From the NCBI GenBank assembly GCA_964630925.1, contig CAZVZK010000040.1, positions 1-64,000 of the forward strand: DNA of 64,000 bases, given 5' to 3'. The notes below the pieces were generated by a model. It was not told the origin of the DNA. It did no database searches and saw only the letters and a list, made by a program, of their open reading frames with translations. The position numbers and the translations under genes are program-made. Shown here one piece after another: positions 57,692 to 64,000 of the stretch (within the stretch, counting starts at the first letter, position 1; every line of letters begins with the position of its first letter). This stretch comes from RGDT01 sp964630925. GTDB lineage: Bacteria > Planctomycetota > Planctomycetia > Gemmatales > Gemmataceae.

Positions 57692-57719
57692 GGCGGCCCC
57701 GGACCCGCTTGTAAAGGCG
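57692..57719. repeat. 27-bp direct repeat, copy 2
   Basis: Partner of the repeat at 57616-57642. It lies 13 bases beyond the stop of the gene ending at 57733. Confidence 0.6.
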
Positions 57720-57732
57720 AATTCCGGCCCTT

Positions 57733-58398
57733 TCATCCATCGACCTCATCCGGCACCGCGCGCAGCACCTCGCGCCTCCAGTCCACGCGATGCACCGGCC
57801 AGCCCCACGCCGTCCACCCGCCCCGCCGCACCCGGTGCGGCCGGGCGTGCTCGTGCACGTACCCCAGGCACTCCGCCTCCGCCCCCGACAGCGTCTTCCC
57901 CGCACGCCACAGGTTGGCCCGCCGCCTCGTCACCCGCCCGTTATCGACCACGGTGATGAGCGACGGCTCGGGCAGATCGAGGAGCCGCCACGCGATCAGC
58001 TCATGGCTCGCCGTCGGGAACACCGACTTGAGATGCTCCAGGTCGAAGCCGCACGCCCGCGCCTCGTCCGCCAGCCAGGCGTCCGGCACGAGCAGGCGCG
58101 CCGCGAACAGGTTCGTGAGCGACTCGCCGAGCAACGGCCTCGGCCCGTCGCCGACGCCGAGATGACGCAGGATGTCGCCCTTGAGATGCTCGCCGATCTG
58201 CCGGGCGGCCTGGAGCTGCAGCCCCTCCGCGTCGAGGGGGCCGGCCTTCTTGCGGTCCGGCTCCGGGAGTTTCAGGTGCGCCCGCGCGAGCCGCACCGCA
58301 TCGACGGGCGGGACGCCGACGCCCGCATCCTCCAGGAGCCCCTCGATGGCCCGCCGCACGGCGGCATGGGCCTCCTCGCGTGCCAGGTCGTCACTCAT
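57733..58398 (-). CDS. ImmA/IrrE-like protein without HExxH
   Basis: This 221-residue protein follows the ImmA/IrrE shape: ESLTNLFAARLLVPDAW (about 111-127) matches the helix after the zinc site, followed by ELIAWRLLDLPEPSLITVVDNG (about 151-172). The catalytic HExxH is missing; the nearest sequence is RQIGEH (about 74-79). So it may be a degenerate peptidase or a relative that uses other residues. The start is ATG 58398 after GGAGGCCCAGCC. Role unknown. Confidence 0.65.
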   Translation of the reverse strand: MSDDLAREEAHAAVRRAIEGLLEDAGVGVPPVDAVRLARAHLKLPEPDRKKAGPLDAEGLQLQAARQIGEHLKGDILRHLGVGDGPRPLLGESLTNLFAARLLVPDAWLADEARACGFDLEHLKSVFPTASHELIAWRLLDLPEPSLITVVDNGRVTRRRANLWRAGKTLSGAEAECLGYVHEHARPHRVRRGGWTAWGWPVHRVDWRREVLRAVPDEVDG

Positions 58399-58548
58399 GG
58401 CTGGGCCTCCGGGATGCGGGCGACACCCGTTCAGTATCGCACGGGCGCGGCCGAAAGAAAAGGACCGCAGGCACGCGACGCCGCCGGGGATTGCCGGATG
58501 GCGGCGGACGGCGGACAATGAGCGCCTGCCCTCCCGTGGAGCGACCTG

Positions 58549-58896
58549 ATGCGTGCCATCCTCGCCGTCCTGTTCCTCTCGGCCACTGCCCTCGCCGCCG
58601 AGCCGACGGGGGTGATCGTTCAGTTCAACGGGAAGAAGGCCGGCGACGCCAAGGCGGACACGAAGGACAAGGCGTTCAAGCCGGTCTTCGAGAAGGACCT
58701 CAAGGCCATCGCCGCGAGGCTGCCCGGCAAGCCGGACCTCAAGCTGACGGGCTGGTTCACGATCATCAACGGCGGCGCCATCTCCTGGGGCAAGGTCGAG
58801 AAGGGCGTGGCAGAGAAGCTCAAGTCCGAGCTGGAGAAGCTGCCCTACGTCAAGATGGTGGAGCTGGACATCCCGACCCCACCCCCGGGCCGCTGA
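58549..58896 (+). CDS. small secreted protein, unknown function
   Basis: This 115-residue protein has a signal peptide (about 1-17, MRAILAVLFLSATALAA), then a compact alpha/beta domain with GVIVQFNGKKAG and GGAISWGKVEKGVAEKLKSE. No cysteines. Divergent from the ImmA/IrrE-like gene by 150 bases. No family recognised. Confidence 0.65.
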   Translation: MRAILAVLFLSATALAAEPTGVIVQFNGKKAGDAKADTKDKAFKPVFEKDLKAIAARLPGKPDLKLTGWFTIINGGAISWGKVEKGVAEKLKSELEKLPYVKMVELDIPTPPPGR

Positions 58897-59020
58897 CCGC
58901 CGCTCACGGCCCCGTCTGTTCCGTCGGCTCGTGCGCTTCCACGCGATTCGGGATCACGCGGCCCGAAGGGGATCTGGGGCGCCTCACCCCAGCTCGCAGG
59001 CCGAGAGTGAGGTAATCCCC

Positions 59021-59923
59021 TCAGAACGCCAGATGCACGAAGCCGCCGTACCCCAGCGCGCTCACCCCGAGCAGCCCCGCCAGGAGCCACAGCGTCGTGC
59101 TCGTCTTGCGCGACAGGGCCAGCGTCGCCACCACCGCGCCGATCTGCCCGGCCAGCATGGCGTAGAAGAAGTTCTGGCTCCGCTGGCGGTGCTTGTCCGA
59201 CACCGCCGTCACCACGTGGACCCGCGCGTCGTACAGGAACCCGAGCTGCTGCTCCATGAACGACTCCGCCCTGTAGCGGCGCTGCTCCATCGCGAACCAC
59301 GCCGCCTTCGCCGCCGCCGCGTCCGACGCCTTGGCCTTCTTCACCAGCACGCCCGCCTTCTTCACCGGGCTGTCCCATTTCCTGTCCGTCGTCGCGATGA
59401 AGTCGGCGGCGGCGTCGATGGCCGCGTTGATCTCCGCCGGCTTGACCTGGCTCGCCATCTTGAGGATCTCCTCCTCCGGCTTGCGGTCCCGGATCGCGTC
59501 GAGCACCGCCCGCGTCTTCTCGTCCGGCCTGGGGAAGTCCACACGCGGCGGCAGCTCCTTGCCCTTCTCGTCCTTGCCCGCCAGCCACCGGGCCGCCTCC
59601 TTCTCGTCGTCCCCGGAGGCCAGGGCCAGGAAATCGGGCAGGGCGACGCCCCCGGCGAGGAGCCCCGCCGCCGTCCCCTCCATGATCAGCGAGCGGTTGC
59701 GCTTCAGTCCGGCGAAGGTCCACTGGTTGGTGGCCCGCGCCTGGTCTTGCCCCGCCGCCGTCCGCCAGAACATGGCCTTCTGCAATTCGCCGCTGGACAG
59801 GCCGGCGAAGACCGTCGCGATGGCGGTCATCGCCACGGGGATGGCGACCGCCAGCTTGTCGAGCAGTGACGGCGGCGGCTCGGCGGCCGGCGTCTCGGGG
59901 GAAGGGGCCGTGGTGATGGACAT
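59021..59923 (-). CDS. DUF4337-like membrane protein
   Basis: This 300-residue protein has an N-terminal transmembrane segment (about 24-42), a helical middle (LQKAMFWRTAAGQDQARATNQWTF broken here after ATNQ) and two C-terminal helices (about 245-262 and 270-290). The pattern resembles DUF4337 proteins. GGAGGCCCCAGCC precedes the ATG. Function unknown. Confidence 0.65.
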   Translation of the reverse strand: MSITTAPSPETPAAEPPPSLLDKLAVAIPVAMTAIATVFAGLSSGELQKAMFWRTAAGQDQARATNQWTFAGLKRNRSLIMEGTAAGLLAGGVALPDFLALASGDDEKEAARWLAGKDEKGKELPPRVDFPRPDEKTRAVLDAIRDRKPEEEILKMASQVKPAEINAAIDAAADFIATTDRKWDSPVKKAGVLVKKAKASDAAAAKAAWFAMEQRRYRAESFMEQQLGFLYDARVHVVTAVSDKHRQRSQNFFYAMLAGQIGAVVATLALSRKTSTTLWLLAGLLGVSALGYGGFVHLAF

Positions 59924-60004
59924 GGCTGGGGCCTCCGGTGGGCGGCGCTGATTGTACGGGAGAGCCCGGCCCCCGGCGGCCGGGTGTCGCTCCGTGTACC
60001 GCAC

Positions 60005-60775
60005 TCACCACGCCACCCACCCGGTCCCGCCGCACAGGCCACAATCCTCCGTGTACGGGAAGGTGTCCTCGACACCGTCCCCGCCGCAATCGGGGCAGTT
60101 GAACACCTCGTCCGCCGTCGGGGCGAGGTGCGGGTCGAGTTCGCATCCCTGCTCGTCCGGCGTCTCCATCCACAGATCGGCACAGAAGAACTCACCCTTT
60201 GCGTACCCGGCCTTCATCATGTCCCCACCTTGGTCCAGGCTGTCGATGCACACCTCGAACGGGCGGAGCTCATCCTTCCCCCTCAGGACGACGCGCCAGA
60301 ACGCATCCGCGACCCGCTCCTTGATGGTCCAGCTCGTCTCCGCCCGGCGGAAGGCGAGGGCCGGCCCATTCCCGTCCTCCACGCATACAAACGGCACGAT
60401 CGACAGCGGGCCGGCCGCCCTCGCATCCAGGACGGCCAGGAAGGGGAAGTCGAGCAGCTCCGGCCGCCACGGGAAGCGGGGCGAGAGGGGCCGGAATCCG
60501 AACGCGGCTGGGATGCGGGCGCGGGCCCACAAACAGAGCCCCCAGCCAGACCCGCCGTCGATATCTAACAAGGAGGGGATGTCAGCCGGGTCAGGCATGT
60601 ACTGATCGATGGGGTATTCCGGGCAGCCCTCCGCCCCCGCGTCGAAATCGAACAGCGCCGGGACGAGCAGGACGCCCCTTCGACGGATCGCCGGGGCGAG
60701 AGGCCCGTGCAAGACGATATCCGGGATCGACGGGGCCGCCCCACTTTTGGTGTCGCCCTGGGTCCGTCGGCTCAT
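60005..60775 (-). CDS. protein with DnaJ-type zinc finger, unknown function
   Basis: This 256-residue protein ends in a DnaJ-like zinc site, CPDCGGDG (about 227-234) and CGLCGGTG (about 245-252). The front contains no recognised domain: it is strand-rich with GWGLCLWARARIPAAFG and WTIKERVADAFWRVV. It may be a small chaperone relative or an unrelated protein with a similar zinc ribbon. ATG 60775 is used; a GTG nine bases upstream is also possible. Confidence 0.6.
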   Translation of the reverse strand: MSRRTQGDTKSGAAPSIPDIVLHGPLAPAIRRRGVLLVPALFDFDAGAEGCPEYPIDQYMPDPADIPSLLDIDGGSGWGLCLWARARIPAAFGFRPLSPRFPWRPELLDFPFLAVLDARAAGPLSIVPFVCVEDGNGPALAFRRAETSWTIKERVADAFWRVVLRGKDELRPFEVCIDSLDQGGDMMKAGYAKGEFFCADLWMETPDEQGCELDPHLAPTADEVFNCPDCGGDGVEDTFPYTEDCGLCGGTGWVAW

Positions 60776-60909
60776 GGGAGTCACCCCGCGCTTGTCTACC
60801 GCCTGATTCTACCGAAGCGCCCCCGGTTCCGCTTGGCAGACGCCCCGCCGGCCGGTAACCTGATACTCACCTGCCTGCACGCTTCCCACGCCCCGCCGAG
60901 GTCCTCTCC

Positions 60910-62349
60910 ATGAAACGCCTCCTCCTGGCCCTGGCCGCCGGCCTGCTCGTCTTCGGCCCCGCGTCCGCCGACGCCCCCAAGGACAAGGACAAGGCCCCCG
61001 CCGGCCCCGTCAGCTACTACAAGGACGTCCGCCGCGTCTTCCAGCAGGCCTGCCAGGGCTGCCATCAGCCCGCACGCCCCCAGGGCGGCTTCGTCATGAC
61101 CGCCCACGCCGAGCTGCTCAAGGCCGGCGACACCGGCAAGCCCGGCGTCGTCCCCGGCAAGCCCGGCGACAGCGAGATCCTCAAGCAGATCACCCCCGCC
61201 GCCGGCAAGGCCGCCATGCCCAAGGGCAAGCCGCCGCTGTCCTCCGACGAGGTCGCCCTCGTCAAACGCTGGATCGAGGAGGGCGCCAAGGACGACACCC
61301 CGAAGTCGGCCATCGACACCGTTTCCGAGAAGAGCCCGCCCGTCTACACCCTGCCCCCCGTCATCACGGCCCTCGACTACTCCCCCGACGGCGCCACCCT
61401 CGCCGTCTCCGGCTACCACGAAGTGCTGCTGCACAGGGCCGACGGCTCGGGCGTGATCGGACGCCTCATCGGCCTCAGCGAGCGCGTGCAGTCGCTGGCC
61501 TTCTCGCCCGACGGCAAGTCGCTCGCCGTCGCCGGCGGATCGCCCGGACGCTTCGGCGAGATCCAGGTGTGGGACGTGGCCAAGAAGAAGCTCAAGCTCT
61601 CCGCCTCGCTCACGTTCGACACCCTCTACGGCGTGAGCTGGTCGCCGGACGGCACCAAGATCGCCGTCGGCTGCTCGGACAACAGCGTGCGGGCCATCGA
61701 CGCCGACACCGGCAAGCAGATCCTGTTCATGAACACGCACACCGACTGGGCGCTGGGGACCGCGTTCTCGTCCGACAGCAAGCACCTGGTGAGCGTGAGC
61801 CGCGACATGTCCGCCCGCCTCACGGTCGTCGAGACGCAGAGGTTCGTGGACAACATCACCTCCATCACGCCGGGCCGCCTCAAGGGCGGCATCCAGGCTG
61901 TCGCCCTCCGCCCCCAGGCCAAGGCGTCCGAGGTCACCGGCGTGGACGGGGCCAAGAAGCTGTACGACGAGATCGTCTTCGCCGGCAGCGACGGCGTGCC
62001 GCGGCTCTACAAGATCCACCGCGTCAAGCAGCGCACCATCGACGACGACGACAACCGCGTCCGCCTCTTCCCCGGCATGACGGGCCGCATCTTCTCCATC
62101 CGGTGCAACAAGGACGGCACGCGCTTCGCCGCCGGCGCCAGCCTGGACGGCAAGGGCGAGCTTTACGTCTACGACGCCAACACCGCCAAGGTCATCTCCA
62201 AGTTACAGACGACGGCCCTGTATGCCGTCGCCTACCGGCCCGATGGCAAGCAGGTCGCGTGCGCCGGCCTCGACGGCACAATCCGCCTCGTGGACCCCGA
62301 CACGGGCAAGGTGGCGAAGGAGTTCCTGGCGGTGACCTTGAAGAAGTGA
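60910..62349 (+). CDS. planctomycete cytochrome c / WD40 protein
   Basis: This 479-residue secreted protein has a signal peptide (about 1-20) and a planctomycete-type cytochrome c domain with CQGCH (48-52) and GGFVMTAHAELLKAGD. WD40 repeats follow (about 140-475, SPDGATLAVSG, SPDGKSLAVAGG, SPDGTKIAVG). Such fusions are common in planctomycetes; no enzyme activity is known. A downstream gene at 62629 shares the same cytochrome style, so the two may work together. Confidence 0.88.
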   Translation: MKRLLLALAAGLLVFGPASADAPKDKDKAPAGPVSYYKDVRRVFQQACQGCHQPARPQGGFVMTAHAELLKAGDTGKPGVVPGKPGDSEILKQITPAAGKAAMPKGKPPLSSDEVALVKRWIEEGAKDDTPKSAIDTVSEKSPPVYTLPPVITALDYSPDGATLAVSGYHEVLLHRADGSGVIGRLIGLSERVQSLAFSPDGKSLAVAGGSPGRFGEIQVWDVAKKKLKLSASLTFDTLYGVSWSPDGTKIAVGCSDNSVRAIDADTGKQILFMNTHTDWALGTAFSSDSKHLVSVSRDMSARLTVVETQRFVDNITSITPGRLKGGIQAVALRPQAKASEVTGVDGAKKLYDEIVFAGSDGVPRLYKIHRVKQRTIDDDDNRVRLFPGMTGRIFSIRCNKDGTRFAAGASLDGKGELYVYDANTAKVISKLQTTALYAVAYRPDGKQVACAGLDGTIRLVDPDTGKVAKEFLAVTLKK

Positions 62350-62578
62350 CGCGCCGGGAGCGGGTTGCGTGGGAGGTGCCCGTTCACCCGACATCTGGAG
62401 CTGGACAACATGAGCCGGGGGTGGGAGGCCACCGCGCCGGTGTCGGCGGCCTGACCGATGGCCCTGGAGTGCAAGATCCGCCCGGGAGTTGCATTCCCGC
62501 GCGGTGCGGGTGTGTGGGGGGCTGATATGAAAGGCAAGTTGCCCCACCCCGGCCCACCCCACCTGTCTCCTCGCTGAT

Positions 62579-62604
62579 CCCTGACGGGGCCGCTCGCCTG
62601 ATCC
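62579..62604 (-). repeat. GGATCAGGCGAGCGG repeat, copy 3 (reverse)
   Basis: Third copy, on the minus strand, with CCCCGTCAGGG following the head. Unlike the others it lies upstream of a gene start, 13 bases before the -10 box of the 62629 gene. Confidence 0.7.
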
Positions 62605-62616
62605 GCGCCGATGGGG

Positions 62617-62622
62617 TACAAT
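62617..62622 (+). promoter_or_regulatory. -10 box (TACAAT) of the 62629 gene
   Basis: GGGTACAAT, six bases, ATG. The predicted transcript would start on or beside the start codon, so the mRNA may be leaderless. Confidence 0.45.
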
Positions 62623-62628
62623 AGCCGG

Positions 62629-64000
62629 ATGGCAGCTCTCCTCCTGCTCCTGGCGGCCGCCGCCGGCCCACCGGCCCGCTGGTCGTTCGAGCGCGACGTC
62701 CGGCCCATCCTCCGCGCGCACTGCACCGAGTGCCACGGCGAGGCCCCCAAATTCAAAGGCGGCCTCGACCTGCGCCTGCGCCGCGCCGCCGTCGCCCACG
62801 GGGCCGTCGTACCCGGCAGGCCGAAGGACAGCCCGCTGTGGCAGCACGTCAACGCCGGTAAGATGCCGCCGGGCAAGGTCAAGCTCTCGCCGCGCGACGC
62901 CGACGCCCTGCGCGGCTGGATCGCCGCCGGCGCCCCCGTGGCCCGCCCCGAGCCGGCGAAGGTCCCGCCCGGCGCGTACTACACCGACGACGACCGCTCC
63001 CACTGGGCGTACCGGCCCCTCGCCCAGGTCGCGCGGAGTATCGATGAATTGCTCCTCGACAGGCTGCACGCCAACGACCTCACCTTCGCACCGCAGGCCG
63101 ACCGCTACACCCTCCTCCGCCGCGTCGCGTTCACCCTCACAGGCCTGCCGCCCACGCCGGACGAGGTCATCGACTTCATCACCGACCTGCGCCCCGACGC
63201 CTACGAGCGTCTCGTGGACCGCCTCCTCGCCAGCCCGGCCTACGGTGAGCGGTGGGGACGCCACTGGCTCGACGTGGCCGGCTACGCCGACTCGCACGGC
63301 TACAGCGGGGCCGACCCGGTCCGCCCGCACGCCTGGAAGTACCGCGACTGGGTGGTCCGCGCCCTCAACGCCGACATGCCCCTCGACCGGTTCATCATCG
63401 AGCAGTTGGCCGGCGACGAGCTGGCCGGCGCCTCCCGCGACGCCCACGCCATCGAGCGCCTGACCGCCACCGGCTTCCTGCGCACCGCGCCGGACGGCAC
63501 CGCCACCCCCGGCACCGACACCAGCTTCGCCGCGAATCAGAACGTCGCCGACACGGTGCAGATCGTCGGCACCGCGCTGCTGGGCATGACGATGCATTGC
63601 GCCCAGTGCCACAACCACCGCTACGACCCCATCCCGCAGGCCGACTACTACCGCCTCCGCGCCGTCTTCGAGCCGGCCCTCGACCCGTCGGCGTGGCGTG
63701 GCCCGATGGCCCGGCGTATCTCGCTGCTGTCGGACTTCGCCCGCGAGAGGTCGGCCCGCATCGAGAGCGAGGCGCGGAAGCTCGACCGCGCCCGCGCCGT
63801 CCTCCAGGCCGAACACATCGAGCGCGTCCTGTTGCTCCAGCTCGCCAAGGTGCCGGAGGCCGACCGCGCCGCCGTCGAGGCCGCCCGCCGCTCCCAGAAG
63901 CGGACGAAGGAGCAGGACGAGCTGCTGCGCAAGTACCCGTTCACGAACGTCACCCCCGGCTCGCTCTACCTCTACGACCGCAAGGCGGCCAACGAGCTGG
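62629..64000 (+). CDS. DUF1549/DUF1553-type cytochrome-like protein, 5' part
   Basis: This gene runs off the right edge (at least 457 residues). After a short signal peptide (1-15) comes the planctomycete cytochrome motif RPILRAHCTECHGEAP with CTECH (about 31-35), then KMPPGKVKLS. DUF1549 follows (about 135-350: RRVAFTLTGLPPTPDEV, GERWGRHWLDVAGYADSHGY), and a second CAQCH lies near 325. DUF1553 would follow beyond the window. Such proteins occur in large numbers in planctomycetes and are often encoded with sulfatases. The ATG is 6 bases after a TACAAT box. Confidence 0.9.
   Translation, partial: MAALLLLLAAAAGPPARWSFERDVRPILRAHCTECHGEAPKFKGGLDLRLRRAAVAHGAVVPGRPKDSPLWQHVNAGKMPPGKVKLSPRDADALRGWIAAGAPVARPEPAKVPPGAYYTDDDRSHWAYRPLAQVARSIDELLLDRLHANDLTFAPQADRYTLLRRVAFTLTGLPPTPDEVIDFITDLRPDAYERLVDRLLASPAYGERWGRHWLDVAGYADSHGYSGADPVRPHAWKYRDWVVRALNADMPLDRFIIEQLAGDELAGASRDAHAIERLTATGFLRTAPDGTATPGTDTSFAANQNVADTVQIVGTALLGMTMHCAQCHNHRYDPIPQADYYRLRAVFEPALDPSAWRGPMARRISLLSDFARERSARIESEARKLDRARAVLQAEHIERVLLLQLAKVPEADRAAVEAARRSQKRTKEQDELLRKYPFTNVTPGSLYLYDRKAANEL

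Larger units (their letters stand above)
62350..62628. other. 279-base gap between two cytochrome-type genes
   Basis: No gene seen. It contains the third copy of the repeat family (62579-62604) and the TACAAT promoter of the next gene (62617-62622). Confidence 0.6.

Overview
The window is 64 kb of very GC-rich DNA that reads as a planctomycete, most likely in or near the Gemmataceae. This rests on its gene types: a DUF1549/DUF1553 protein with a planctomycete-type cytochrome motif (62629 to the right end), cytochrome c plus WD40 and cytochrome c plus sugar-dehydrogenase fusions, a 'TDAGL'-type leucine-rich-repeat protein, Ser/Thr kinases with zinc ribbons and RDD membrane domains, Uma2 and retropepsin-like proteins, and many Zn-ribbon membrane proteins. 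It is a draft metagenome or genome scaffold: bases 7-36 match the Illumina TruSeq adapter, and 41168-41177 are Ns. No rRNA, tRNA, CRISPR array, transposase or integrase was seen.

1-10 kb is a respiratory region. A truncated katG is followed by a divergent nitrate-reductase locus. Leftward run NapD-like, NapA, a cytochrome with four CXXCH motifs (an apparent duplication of the NapB fold), a small unknown protein and an MBL-fold flavodiiron-like protein. Rightward run a membrane-anchored tetraheme cytochrome, a four-cluster ferredoxin-like subunit, an NrfD-type quinol dehydrogenase, and an Rrf2 regulator with three cysteines. Both operons appear to start from one 130-bp region with mirrored promoters. 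The inferred electron path is quinol, NrfD, Fe-S protein, tetraheme, tetraheme, NapA, with no NapC.

9-20 kb holds an M50 protease, a FolK-SDR fusion, a prenyltransferase-repeat protein, a rhomboid, a PQQ/cytochrome-type dehydrogenase, and an AsmA-like/LptFG pair for envelope lipid transport. 20-26 kb looks accessory: a tight operon of an SF2 helicase with six C-terminal 74-residue repeats, a VapB-like antitoxin, a PIN toxin and a methyltransferase-like protein, then a protein resembling DUF5681 families. This operon is the best candidate for an undescribed (possibly defence) system.

26-46 kb mixes beta-propeller, GNAT, Rrf2, bioD-bioA, Uma2, LRR, retropepsin/DUF5678 and proline dehydrogenase genes, a kinase with two DUF3754 (TMEM143-like) genes, cytidine deaminase, and a possible HEPN gene pair. 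The LRR/retropepsin/DUF5678 segment is flanked by two 94-bp copies of the proline dehydrogenase 3' end, which marks it as an insertion. 46-64 kb holds mostly housekeeping and signalling genes: RsuA-type pseudouridine synthase, HNH, STAS, a large dual-RDD kinase, ilvN, hisA (with a damaged stretch), an EF-G paralogue, FHA, greA, an ImmA/IrrE-like protein, a DUF4337-like protein, a WD40 cytochrome and the 5' part of a DUF1549/1553 gene. Intergenic spaces carry many hairpins, heptamer repeats and a three-copy repeat family. Coordinates of starts were chosen from Shine-Dalgarno spacing and family N-termini; nothing could be tested by database search.
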